Shown here in pieces: positions 29,556-37,511 of a stretch of 64,000 nt of DNA. The DNA comes from Pseudomonadota bacterium (GTDB lineage: Bacteria > Pseudomonadota > Alphaproteobacteria > Rhizobiales > Devosiaceae), in NCBI GenBank assembly GCA_023431205.1, contig JAEYXQ010000160.1:117078-181077 (forward strand), written 5' to 3'. The notes below the pieces were generated by a model, which worked only from the letters and a program-made list of their open reading frames with translations, had not been told where the DNA came from and did not search any database. How positions within the stretch are numbered: position 1 is the stretch's first letter; each line of letters opens with the position of its first letter. Made by a program: the position numbers and the translations under genes.

Positions 29556-30379
29556 GATGCGAGGGCCGCCAGCAGCCCCTCCGGGTCATCGGTGGTGATC
29601 TGGTCGACCTTGAGGGCGAGAAGACGCGTCACCTGGTTCAGGGTGGCAGGCGTTACCTCGCGGATTGTCCAGGCATCGACACGCCTGCCGCCCGCGTGGA
29701 CGTCGGCGACGATGTCGCGATCTGCGGCGAGCACGAGTTCGTGGCTGAGATAGATCGTGTCGGCGTCAGGTGCCGTTCTAAGAGCGGTGTCGATGAAGCA
29801 GGCGAAGTCGCCGGTGCTGCGAAGCCGCGCTAGAGACTCGCCGTAGCAAGGGTCATAGCCGGTTCTCAAGCCCGGAGTGCTTTCCGCCAGGGTCCGCACG
29901 GCGTCGGCGTCGCCACCCGAGAGGATGATGTTGCCGGTATGCCGCCCAACACTCGCGGCGAAGGAGGCGATCGTCTCTGTGTCCAGCGCGGCCAGGTCTT
30001 CCTTGAAGTCGAGCTGCAGCAGGGCGTCGGGATGCGGTGGCTTGCTATCGAGCAGGGCACACAGATCTTCCAGCAGCATCACGTGGTCGGGCAGGGGAGT
30101 GCCCTGGTTGTCTCTCAGCTGCAGCTGGCGCAGGGCCTCGGCGCCCGTTTCGCGAACCGCGCCATGACCGGTGGTTTGCTTGTCGAGCGTCAGGTTGTGC
30201 AGGATGGCGCAGCCGTGGTCGGCGTGAACGACGAGGTCCACCTCGACGCTGGCGCCGAGCCGCATGCCTTCGAGTATCCGCGCGCCGGTGAAGGCCGGAT
30301 CGGATAGACGGCGGCGTCCGCGGTGCCATTTCAGCCACGTCCGGTGGCCGTTGCGATCAACAGAGAGCGGATCGGGCAT
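29552..30379 (-). CDS. Glycerophosphodiester phosphodiesterase family protein
   Basis: The 275-residue product has the GDPD barrel with catalytic and metal residues: HRGRRRLSDPAF (HRG at about residue 19), SVEVDLVVHADH (Glu and Asp metal ligands) and ILHNLTLDKQTTGHG, where the usual HD reads HN. LLQLDFKED and VDAWTIREVTPATLNQVTRLLALKVDQITTDDPE match the family's later strands. It has no signal peptide, so the substrate would be hydrolysed in the cytoplasm after import. It sits one base from the ATPase gene and overlaps the phosphatase gene by four bases. Confidence 0.87.
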   Translation of the reverse strand: MPDPLSVDRNGHRTWLKWHRGRRRLSDPAFTGARILEGMRLGASVEVDLVVHADHGCAILHNLTLDKQTTGHGAVRETGAEALRQLQLRDNQGTPLPDHVMLLEDLCALLDSKPPHPDALLQLDFKEDLAALDTETIASFAASVGRHTGNIILSGGDADAVRTLAESTPGLRTGYDPCYGESLARLRSTGDFACFIDTALRTAPDADTIYLSHELVLAADRDIVADVHAGGRRVDAWTIREVTPATLNQVTRLLALKVDQITTDDPEGLLAALAS

Positions 30380-30380
30380 A

Positions 30381-31415
30381 TCAGCTCCGGTAAATGCGGG
30401 CGTCGCCGCGATACGCCGCCAGTTCGCGCGGCATCGGGTTCACCCGCTGCCCATTTCCGAACAGGTCCGGATGCGAGACCATGGCCTTGAGGCGGGTACC
30501 GTCGTCGAGGTCGAGATAAACCAGGCCGTGGGTGCCGTAGTCGGTCACCCGGTGCACCTTGGCTACGCCGTGGTCAGCGGCAACGAGGTCCAGGGACTCC
30601 GGTCGAACTGCAAGGGTAGCCTCACCATCGGCGACTGGCAGCGGCACGCTGAAGTTGCCGCGAGTGAAGGTGCCCGACGTCACGGTGCCCTCCACCAGGT
30701 TCATCGTGCCGATGAAGCCGGCGACGAACGGTGTCTGCGGCTCGCGATAGACCACCTCGGGTCGATCGATCTGCTCGGTTCGCCCGTCCCGCATCACCAC
30801 GATGCGGTCGGCCATCGACAGAGCCTCGTCCTGGCCGTGGGTCACGAACAGGGTGGTGATGCCGAGACGCTGCTGGATGTCGCGGACTTCCTCCCGCAGC
30901 CGCTCCCGCAGGTGCTGGTCGAGGCTGGCGAACGGTTCGTCGAGCAACAGGATCTTGGGTTCGAGCACCAGAGACCGCGCCAGCGCGACACGCTGCTGCT
31001 GGCCACCCGAGAGCTTGGCGACGTGACGGTCGCCATAGCCGGCGAGCCCCACCAGCTCCAGCACCGCCTCCACCCTGCGCTTGATTCCCGGAGCAGGAAC
31101 GCCCCGCAGCTTCAGTCCGAAGGCGAGGTTCTTGAAGACATTCATATGGGTCCAAAGGGCGTGGCTCTGGAAGACCATGCCGGTAGGCCGCTTCTCGGGC
31201 GGCAGATGGGTGATGTCCTCGCCGTCGATGGTGATCTCGCCCCCCGAGGGCCTCTCGAAGCCGCCGACCATGCGCAGCAGGGTCGACTTCCCCGATCCGG
31301 ACGGGCCCAGCAGGCAGACCAGTTCGCCATCGGCGACGTCCAGCGAAAAGGTGTCCACCGCACGCAGGCTGGTGCCAAACACCTTGGTCACGTCTTTGAT
31401 TTGTAGAACGGACAT
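30381..31415 (-). CDS. ABC transporter ATPase (FbpC/PotA/UgpC-like)
   Basis: The 344-residue importer ATPase has Walker A LLGPSGSGKSTLLRMVGG, the Q-loop MVFQSHALW, signature LSGGQQQRVALARSL, Walker B ILLLDEPFASLD and the H-loop FVTHGQDEAL. A C-terminal TOBE domain follows from about residue 235 (TLAVRPESLDLV). It belongs to the family that serves iron(III), polyamine, sugar-phosphate and glycerol-3-phosphate importers. The gene continues the operon of two permeases and a binding protein. Confidence 0.9.
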   Translation of the reverse strand: MSVLQIKDVTKVFGTSLRAVDTFSLDVADGELVCLLGPSGSGKSTLLRMVGGFERPSGGEITIDGEDITHLPPEKRPTGMVFQSHALWTHMNVFKNLAFGLKLRGVPAPGIKRRVEAVLELVGLAGYGDRHVAKLSGGQQQRVALARSLVLEPKILLLDEPFASLDQHLRERLREEVRDIQQRLGITTLFVTHGQDEALSMADRIVVMRDGRTEQIDRPEVVYREPQTPFVAGFIGTMNLVEGTVTSGTFTRGNFSVPLPVADGEATLAVRPESLDLVAADHGVAKVHRVTDYGTHGLVYLDLDDGTRLKAMVSHPDLFGNGQRVNPMPRELAAYRGDARIYRS

Positions 31416-31424
31416 GAAGAGTTC

Positions 31425-32243
31425 CTAACCGCCGAAGCCCCGGGCAAAGGACCCGGAATTGACCACACGGCGGGCAAAGAGCAGGGCGATGAAGCTGGGC
31501 ACCCACAGCAGCACGGACAGGACCGCGCCGTACTGGATTACCGGCTGATTGTTGATGAAACTGATCATGAGCACCGGCAGCGTTCGCACCTGCGGTGCGC
31601 CGATCAGCCAGGCCCCCTCGGTCTCGTAGAACGTTCCCACGAAACTGAGCAGCAGTGCCGCGGCCACCGTGGGTCCGGCCTGGGGCAGGGTGATCGACCA
31701 GAATACCCGCAGGGGCGAGGCGCCGACGTCTCGGGCCGCTTCCTCCATCCGCCGGTCGACCGCCTGGAAGGCGGCGACGGGAATCCAGATCATGAACAGG
31801 AGGGTGCCCACCAGCTGGATCAGCACCACCCCCCAGAATGTGCCGATCAGGTTCAGTTGCAGGAAAATGCCGGCGATGGCGACGAGCAACCCGAATTTGG
31901 GGAAGGCGTGCCCCGCAAGGAAGGAGAAGAACAGGATGTTGCGGCCGGGAAAGTCGAGGCGCGCAAAAGCGTAGGCGGCCGGCAGGCAGATCACGGCCGA
32001 CAGCAGTGTGACTACGGTGGACAGCGACAGGCTCATGGTGATGGAGGTCCACACGTCGGCCCGTGCCAGTGTGTGGTTCCAGAACCGCAGTCCGAATTCC
32101 TGCGGGATGACGGATGGGTAGCGCCACACATTGGTGAAGGCCCATGTGCCCACCACCAGGAGCGGCACGATGATGACCAGCGTCAGAACGACCGCGAAGA
32201 AAATGCCGGTCCAGTCGATGTTGCGTCGTGCGATGGCAGTCAT
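31425..32243 (-). CDS. ABC transporter permease, second subunit
   Basis: Inner-membrane permease of 272 residues with six predicted helices. The EAA loop that contacts the ATPase is EEAARDVGASPLRVFWSITLPQAGP. The first helix is FFAVVLTLVIIVPLLVVGTWAF. The ATG at 32243 follows the first permease stop by one base; the open frame extends to 32336 but that part overlaps the first permease and is not hydrophobic. Forms a heterodimer with the product of the preceding gene. Confidence 0.9.
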   Translation of the reverse strand: MTAIARRNIDWTGIFFAVVLTLVIIVPLLVVGTWAFTNVWRYPSVIPQEFGLRFWNHTLARADVWTSITMSLSLSTVVTLLSAVICLPAAYAFARLDFPGRNILFFSFLAGHAFPKFGLLVAIAGIFLQLNLIGTFWGVVLIQLVGTLLFMIWIPVAAFQAVDRRMEEAARDVGASPLRVFWSITLPQAGPTVAAALLLSFVGTFYETEGAWLIGAPQVRTLPVLMISFINNQPVIQYGAVLSVLLWVPSFIALLFARRVVNSGSFARGFGG

Positions 32244-32244
32244 T

Positions 32245-33123
32245 TCAGGGTGTCCGGTTCTTGGCGACGGAGCGCACGTAGAAGAGTCCGAAGATGATGC
32301 AGAAGCCGAACGTGACCACAGCCTGGGTGATGGCATTGGTCGGGTCGTACAGGTCGCGGAAGGTGCGCTGCATGAACGGCCCCATCATCTCCGGCGCGGC
32401 CGGTCCAAGGATGTAGGGCAGGGTGAACGCCGAGAAGATGCCGAGAACGGCAAAAGACACGGCCACCAGCATGGAATTGGTGATGCGCGGCAGGATGATG
32501 TACCAGAGCACCGCCAACCGTCCTGCGCCAACGTCCCGGGCCGCCTCGATGGCCTGATTGGAGACATTGCCCATGCCCGACAGCAGGATCAGTACGGTCA
32601 ACGGTATGTTGTCCCAGACCAGCCCGATCACCGGCCCCCAGGGGGTAAGATAGGGCGACTTGATCTTCGGCAGCCCCGTGGCGTTCAGGAGCAGGTCGAC
32701 GGTGCCGTTCGGTCCGAGCACGCGGATGAAGGCGAAGCTCAGAATGATCGAAGGCACGAACATCGGAAAGATCGCCAGCCCCTGCACATAGGCGGCCAGC
32801 TTGCTGGTCGAGAAGCGCAGATACAGAGCGATCGGCATGCAGATGACCAGCAGCAGCACTGCGCAGACCATCGTGGTCCACAGCGTCAGCGACAGATTGT
32901 TCAGGCTGTAAGGGTCGGAAAAGAAGAACTGGTAGGTTGCCGTTGAAAACTGGCGGTCCCCGTCCGGCGTCGGGAGCCAGAGCGTCTGGATCACGGCGGA
33001 GATGATCGGCCAGATCACCAGCCACACGACCAGCAGAACCGGAGCGGCAACGAGCAGGAGGCCGATAGGCCTCCTGCGAGGTGCAGACTCAACTCCGGCG
33101 GAGCTGAGGGCAGTCGTGGTCAC
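32245..33123 (-). CDS. ABC transporter permease, first subunit
   Basis: Inner-membrane permease of 292 residues with six helices, beginning with LLLVAAPVLLVVWLVIWPIISAV. The EAA loop is IEAARDVGAGRLAVLWYIILPRIT. The periplasmic loop after the first helix is long, as in FbpB/PotB-type permeases. The GTG start at 33123 overlaps the binding-protein stop by four bases, showing translational coupling. Confidence 0.9.
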   Translation of the reverse strand: MTTTALSSAGVESAPRRRPIGLLLVAAPVLLVVWLVIWPIISAVIQTLWLPTPDGDRQFSTATYQFFFSDPYSLNNLSLTLWTTMVCAVLLLVICMPIALYLRFSTSKLAAYVQGLAIFPMFVPSIILSFAFIRVLGPNGTVDLLLNATGLPKIKSPYLTPWGPVIGLVWDNIPLTVLILLSGMGNVSNQAIEAARDVGAGRLAVLWYIILPRITNSMLVAVSFAVLGIFSAFTLPYILGPAAPEMMGPFMQRTFRDLYDPTNAITQAVVTFGFCIIFGLFYVRSVAKNRTP

Positions 33124-34271
33124 GAGTTCGGGTCCACATTGGGAGCCACGGTGCGATACCAGCCGTCGTTGATCAGCCGCTCCCAGTCACCACTCGGGAA
33201 CACCGGGATGGAGCTCGGGATCACGTCGGCGAAGCGTTCGCGCAGGGCAGGGTCGACATGGTCCCAGGCCACGCCCGGGAAGCCACCGAGCTCGGTCAGG
33301 ACGGCGGACTGGATCTCCTCCGACAGCACGAAGTCGGCGAGCTTCAGCGCCGCTTCGCGGTTCACGCCGTTAGACAGGATGGTGATGCGGGAGAAGCCAC
33401 CCGGCAGACCGAGATCCTGCAACTGCACAAGCCCGATCGTTTCCGGCAGCACGCCCTGTTCGATGGCGGAGATCGCCTGATCCGACCAGGCTGGGATCAT
33501 GGTCACGGCCGATTGGCCGAGCAGTTGCAGCGACTGGGTGTTGCCCGAGGTGTACGCGCCGCCTTCGAACAGTGACGGGCCGATGTCGTTGAGGATGTCC
33601 CAGGCGCCGGGCAGCATCGCCTCGCCGTTTTCCGGCGTGGCATTGTCGACCGAGAACTTGCTGATGTCCTGCCCGTTGGCCTCGAGCACGGCACGGCGCA
33701 CGAAGTTGAGGCCAGAGCCGCCCTTGTTAGGCCGGTTGTAGATGAACTGCCCCGGGTTCTCCTTGATCCAGGTCATCAGGTCAGCCCAGGTCTTGGGAAC
33801 ATTGGCCGGATCGAGCTTTGTGGTGTCATACGCCAGCAGCACCTGCGAACCGCGATAGGGCAGGTTGTGCGGGATATCGAGCGCAAGCGGGTTGATCTTC
33901 GAGTAGTTGGAAAGCCCCGCCTCCTCGAAGTTCACCCAGAGGCCCTGATCGATGGCGCCGACGGGCTGGCGGGCATCAAAGCCCTCGAAGAAGTCGGCCT
34001 GCGGGTCGGCATTTGACCCGAGAGCGGCCAGCCCGCGCTCGGCGATGGCCTGCAGCCCGGCATTGTCGCCACCATCGACCAGATTGATGGTGATCCCGGG
34101 ATTGGCGGCCTCGAACCGTGGCTGCACGACGTTGGTCCAGAAATCGAGGATGTTCTGGTCCGAACTTGTGTACCAATCAATGCGGCCGGCTTCGGCGAAG
34201 GCCATGCGCGGCAGCAGCACCATGCCGGCGGTTGCTCCCGCCGCCGAAATCATGAAGGCACGACGTTTCAT
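33120..34271 (-). CDS. Extracellular solute-binding protein of ABC importer
   Basis: The 383-residue protein begins MKRRAFMISAAGATAGMVLL, a signal peptide with two arginines that could be Tat- or Sec-exported. The mature part (RIDWYTSSDQNILDFW...FEAANPGITINLVDGG) has the periplasmic-binding fold of family 1/FbpA-like proteins, with WADLMTWIKENPGQFIYNRP and GFSRITILSNGVNREAALKLADFVLSEE. The ligand cannot be read from sequence. Two ATG codons occur in tandem (34274 and 34271) after GGGAGATGT. The gene starts the operon, about 330 bases after lacI, with two operator-like palindromes in the gap. Confidence 0.88.
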   Translation of the reverse strand: MKRRAFMISAAGATAGMVLLPRMAFAEAGRIDWYTSSDQNILDFWTNVVQPRFEAANPGITINLVDGGDNAGLQAIAERGLAALGSNADPQADFFEGFDARQPVGAIDQGLWVNFEEAGLSNYSKINPLALDIPHNLPYRGSQVLLAYDTTKLDPANVPKTWADLMTWIKENPGQFIYNRPNKGGSGLNFVRRAVLEANGQDISKFSVDNATPENGEAMLPGAWDILNDIGPSLFEGGAYTSGNTQSLQLLGQSAVTMIPAWSDQAISAIEQGVLPETIGLVQLQDLGLPGGFSRITILSNGVNREAALKLADFVLSEEIQSAVLTELGGFPGVAWDHVDPALRERFADVIPSSIPVFPSGDWERLINDGWYRTVAPNVDPNS

Positions 34272-34496
34272 CATACATCTCCCATCAAAGCGGCCAGCGG
34301 CCGCCGCGCTGTCATCGCCGATGTGCGGAGGCAGCGTTCGGCGTGTCGCGCCGAGTGGCGAACCGGATCGGCACCGGTCTGCCCGCCTCATGGGCCTCCT
34401 CCCCAAGCGATCCGCAGACGGAGGGCAGTCCCAATCTTGTGTCGGTTGGTGCCGCGTCGCAAACCGGTCGCCATGCAAGACAACACCCAAAGCGGC

Positions 34497-34512
34497 TTGC
34501 ACACAAGTGCAA
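34497..34512. promoter_or_regulatory. LacI-type operator 1
   Basis: TTGCACACAAGTGCAA has perfect six-base arms (TTGCAC / GTGCAA) and the even-length centre typical of LacI-family sites. It lies directly downstream of the TTGACA hexamer on the transcribed strand, where a bound repressor would block polymerase. Confidence 0.65.
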
Positions 34513-34575
34513 TTGTCAACCTGCTTTGCGTATGAAGTAGGCGGTGTGCATAACGCTTTGATGACATGCGACGCG

Positions 34576-34591
34576 TTGCGCACGTGTGCAA
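34576..34591. promoter_or_regulatory. LacI-type operator 2
   Basis: TTGCGCACGTGTGCAA is palindromic except for one base pair and shares the TTGC-CAC...GTG-GCAA pattern with operator 1. The centre-to-centre distance of the two sites is 79 bases, suitable for looping. It lies 11 bases beyond the lacI stop codon. Confidence 0.65.
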
Positions 34592-34601
34592 ACGATTGCG
34601 T

Positions 34602-35609
34602 TCAGCCTGCCGGGCGGACCGAGCGGCGCCAGATTGGCGTTGGCTCGATGATGCGCCGCGTGGTGTCGCCCGCGCCGGGGTGCAGAAGCAACTCCACCAC
34701 GGTGTCGGCCATGATGTCGAGAGGCTGCGCGAACGTCGTGAGCTGGTAGGACTGCCAGCCCGCTTGCTCGATGTCGTCGAAACCGACAACGCACAGCTCT
34801 TCGGGGATGCGAATGCCGAACTCCAGCCGAGCTGTATCCATGAACCCCAGAGCCAGCAGATCGGTGACGCAGAATACGCCGTCGGGCGCGTTGGAACGTC
34901 CGAACATCCGGCGGGCGGCTTCCTGGCCGGATTGGTAGGTGGTTGGACCGGCCTCGGTAACGGTGACCGACAGGCCTTCAGCTGCCGCTGCTTCGATGAA
35001 AACCCGCTGCCGTTCCAGCAGGCTGGCAGTACGAGCGGTAGACGTGATCAGCCCCAGCCTGCGACAACCGGCGCGGCGCAGCAGGAACAGCGCCTCGCGG
35101 CCTGCCATCGCGTTGTCGACGCCAAGATTGCTGGAGCCCACCAGGCCATCGTCCCGGTTGATCAGGATCACTTGCTGGCCATTGGCGAGGCAGGTCTCGA
35201 TCAGCGAGGCAGGGGGAGTGCCGGAGAGCACCACCGTAGCATCGGCGCGGTAGTTCAGCGTCTGCTTCAGCGCCGACGACACGCTGCTGGTATCGGTCTC
35301 GGTGTTTATCACCATGGTGATCTTGCCGGCCGCCTGCAGCTTGCTCGTCAGCACGTCGACCAGGCGGGCGCGGATGGGAGTGGTCATGTCGGCGACGACC
35401 AGACAGACGATGTTGCTGCGCTCACGCAGCACGCGCGCCAGATGGTTGACGTGGTAGCCCAGGGCCGCGGCTGCATCGAGCACCTTGCGCCGCGTCGTTT
35501 CGGAGACGCTGGCCCCATCGGTGAATGTTCGCGAGACAGCGGAGCGCGAAACGCCGGCACGCTCGGCGACCATTTGTGCAGTGACGAATGTCCTTCTGGT
35601 GTCGCGCAT
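34602..35609 (-). CDS. LacI family transcriptional regulator
   Basis: The 335-residue product from the ATG at 35609 starts with the LacI helix-turn-helix (TAQMVAERAGVSRSAVSRTF, then SETTRRKVLDAAAALGYHVN) and continues with a periplasmic-binding-like effector domain (VCLVVADMTTPIRARLVDVL, CLANGQQVILINRDDG, GVFCVTDLLALGFMDTARLEFGIRIPEELCVVGFDDIEQAGWQSY). The open frame to 35651 adds 14 residues that do not fit the family. It reads into the importer operon and probably responds to its substrate. Confidence 0.93.
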   Translation of the reverse strand: MRDTRRTFVTAQMVAERAGVSRSAVSRTFTDGASVSETTRRKVLDAAAALGYHVNHLARVLRERSNIVCLVVADMTTPIRARLVDVLTSKLQAAGKITMVINTETDTSSVSSALKQTLNYRADATVVLSGTPPASLIETCLANGQQVILINRDDGLVGSSNLGVDNAMAGREALFLLRRAGCRRLGLITSTARTASLLERQRVFIEAAAAEGLSVTVTEAGPTTYQSGQEAARRMFGRSNAPDGVFCVTDLLALGFMDTARLEFGIRIPEELCVVGFDDIEQAGWQSYQLTTFAQPLDIMADTVVELLLHPGAGDTTRRIIEPTPIWRRSVRPAG

Positions 35610-35730
35610 ACGGCTGGCGGCTCTCCGGTGGAGCCGGATTAGTGAGAACAAGCCGTCACGGCGTCAAGTGCAGCAGGTTGAACCGCACGGGGAGCGCGAG
35701 ACCAAAGCCGTTCCATAGCCACGGCAGTTC

Positions 35731-35746
35731 CATAATATATATTATG
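35731..35746. promoter_or_regulatory. AT-only palindrome upstream of lacI gene
   Basis: CATAATATATATTATG is a perfect 16-base palindrome in a GC-rich context, 122 bases before the LacI gene start and about 30 bases from the IS256-type element. It could be an operator or promoter element; no regulator can be assigned. Confidence 0.45.
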
Positions 35747-35765
35747 CGAATGCAGGAGATGCCCG

Positions 35766-36985
35766 CTAGCCGGAGCAGGCGGCTCTTGGTGTAATCTGAA
35801 GCGTCTTCTCCTCCTCGACTGCTGGAGTGTTGAGGTCTGCCATGGCCTCGACCTGCATGTATCGGTGCTGAAGCTGCCACTCGTCATTGGCCTCGAGCAG
35901 GACGGCTCCGATCAGGCGGATGATGCTGTCCTCGTTGGGGAAGATGCCGACGACATCGGCGCGGCGCTTCACCTCCTTGTTCAGACGTTCCAGCGGATTC
36001 GTGCTGTGCAACTTCGTTCTGTGCTGGGATGGGAACACCATGTAGGCGAGCACATCAGCTTCGGCGTCGTCCATGAAGGCTCCCAGCTTGGGCCATCTGG
36101 CCCGAAGCTGGTCGGCGACATGCCGCCAGGTCTGCACGGCATTGTCTTGGTCGGGCTGGATGAAGGCCTGCCGGATCGCGGCCGCGACCATGGTGTGCTG
36201 GCCCTTGGGCACGTAGGCGAGCGCGTTGCGCATGGCGTGGACCCGGCACCGTTGCCATGTCGCGCCAAGCACGCGGGTAATGGCGGCCTTGAGCCCCTCA
36301 TGCGCATCGGAGACGACCAGCTTCACGCCGGTGAGACCACGGCGCACCAGATCGCGCAGGAAGCTCGTCCAGAACGGCTCGGCTTCGGACGGGCCGATGT
36401 GCAGGCCGACAATCTCGCGCTTACCGTCCGTGTTGACAGCCACCGCGATTATCGCCGCCACCGAGACGATGCGGCCGCCCTCGCGCATCTTCAGATAGGT
36501 GGCGTCGAGCCACAGATAGGGCCAGTCCCCGGCAAGGGGGCGCTTGAGGAAGGCGTTTACCCGCTCGTCGATGTCATTGCACAGCTTCGACACCGACGAC
36601 TTCGAGATGCCGGTCATGCCCATCGCTTGCACCAGCTCATCGACCTTGCGGGTCGAAACGCCGTTGATCCATGCTTCCTGGATCACGGAGACCAGCGCCT
36701 TCTCCACTGTCTTGCGCGGCTCCAGAAAGCCGGGAAAGTAGGCGCCGCTGCGCATCTTCGGGATCTTCAGGTTCAGCGTGCCAAGCCGCGTGTTAGCGAG
36801 CGATCGCGGTAGCCGTTGCGCCAGGTCTGGCGGGCCTCGCCACGCTCGTAGCGGCCGGCGCCGATCAGGCCGTTGACGTCGGCCTCCATGATCAGTTGCA
36901 GCACGCTCTCGGCAATGGCGCGTAGAAAATCGCTGTCGCCACTCTTCGCCGCAAGCTCGGCAAGCGGTAGTCTGTCGTCGGTCAT
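35766..36985 (-). pseudogene. IS256-family (Mutator-type) transposase, frameshifted
   Basis: Two frames together make one transposase. The first (from the ATG at 36985) reads MTDDRLPLAELAAKSGDSDF...GEARQTWRNGYRDRSL and then shifts to a stop. The second continues KMRSGAYFPGFLEPRKTVEK with the catalytic residues: Asp in WLDATYLKMREGG, Asp in VVSDAHEGLKAA, and Glu in TNPLERLNKEVKRR, plus the C/H stretch TWQRCRVHAMRNAL. Near 36790 one base appears to be missing after CGCTCGCTA, where restoring a single G would give DTRLGTLNLKIPKMRSG. Programmed frameshifting is not usual for this family, so decay is more likely. Confidence 0.85.
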
Positions 36986-37134
36986 CGGGAATTCCCTTTC
37001 GGTCAGGTTGAAGTCGATCAACTCCACCTTATCCTACAGGCCCGGTGGCCACCCGATGCGGGGCATGAACGGTAACGAAATCTCCACCGCAAAATCCGCC
37101 AACATCGTTCCCCGAAATTACACCACGAACGTGG
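35779..37134 (-). mobile_element. IS256-family insertion sequence (approximate limits)
   Basis: About 1.35 kb, the normal size of IS256-family elements, carrying one interrupted transposase gene. The ends show a short inverted repeat: TCTTGGTGTAATCT at 35784-35797 and its near complement AAATTACACCACGA at 37115-37128 (12 of 14 bases). Outer limits are uncertain because the match does not extend clearly further, and no flanking direct repeat was found. The left repeat lies inside the open frame of the transposase, so its last codons read into the flanking DNA. It separates the LacI gene from mazG. Confidence 0.65.
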
Positions 37135-37511
37135 ACGCTATCCACCTTCGTCCATCGTGTTCCTGCCTGCCTGTGGACTTAGGCAAGATCATCCTGTGCA
37201 ATCGGCAGCAATTGATTAAAGTTCGCAGCACGTTGAGGTCACTTCCGCTTTGTTAGACCCGGTGCCATATTCTAATGTAGGTTTCTGGGTCCGATGCCAA
37301 AATCTATGATTTTGGTGCCAGATTTGGTGATCGCCGCAATATTGTTTTCATTACTAAATTCCACTCGGCCAGTGTCAGTTTCAATTGCAGGGGTGACATC
37401 TGCTGGCCGCCCTGAAGGGTCCGCCTCAAGCCTGCCCAGTTTAGCAACACCGGCATGGCGCCCTTCCTGTTACACGGAATTGGATGGTAGAGGGAGCCGA
37501 GCCGAAACAGG
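37135..37511. other. Non-coding stretch between the IS element and mazG
   Basis: These roughly 377 bases are visibly richer in A and T than the rest and hold no convincing gene. The only ordered feature seen is a perfect hairpin, CCAAAATC-TAT-GATTTTGG at 37297-37315. No good terminator run follows it. The end of the stretch should hold the mazG promoter, which I could not define. Confidence 0.5.

Larger units (their letters stand above)
34275..34601. promoter_or_regulatory. Control region of the LacI-regulated importer operon
   Basis: This 327-base gap between the lacI-type gene and the binding-protein gene holds no convincing gene. On the minus strand it contains a perfect TTGACA hexamer (34519 to 34514) immediately followed by the first operator palindrome; no clear matching -10 box was found. 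A second operator lies at 34576. The rest, down to the binding-protein start, is a leader of about 220 bases with no recognised riboswitch. Confidence 0.55.

Noticed and set aside
36873..37256. 127-residue plus-strand open frame over the IS end
   Set aside because: It is antisense to the transposase start and crosses the inverted repeat into non-coding DNA; no family features.
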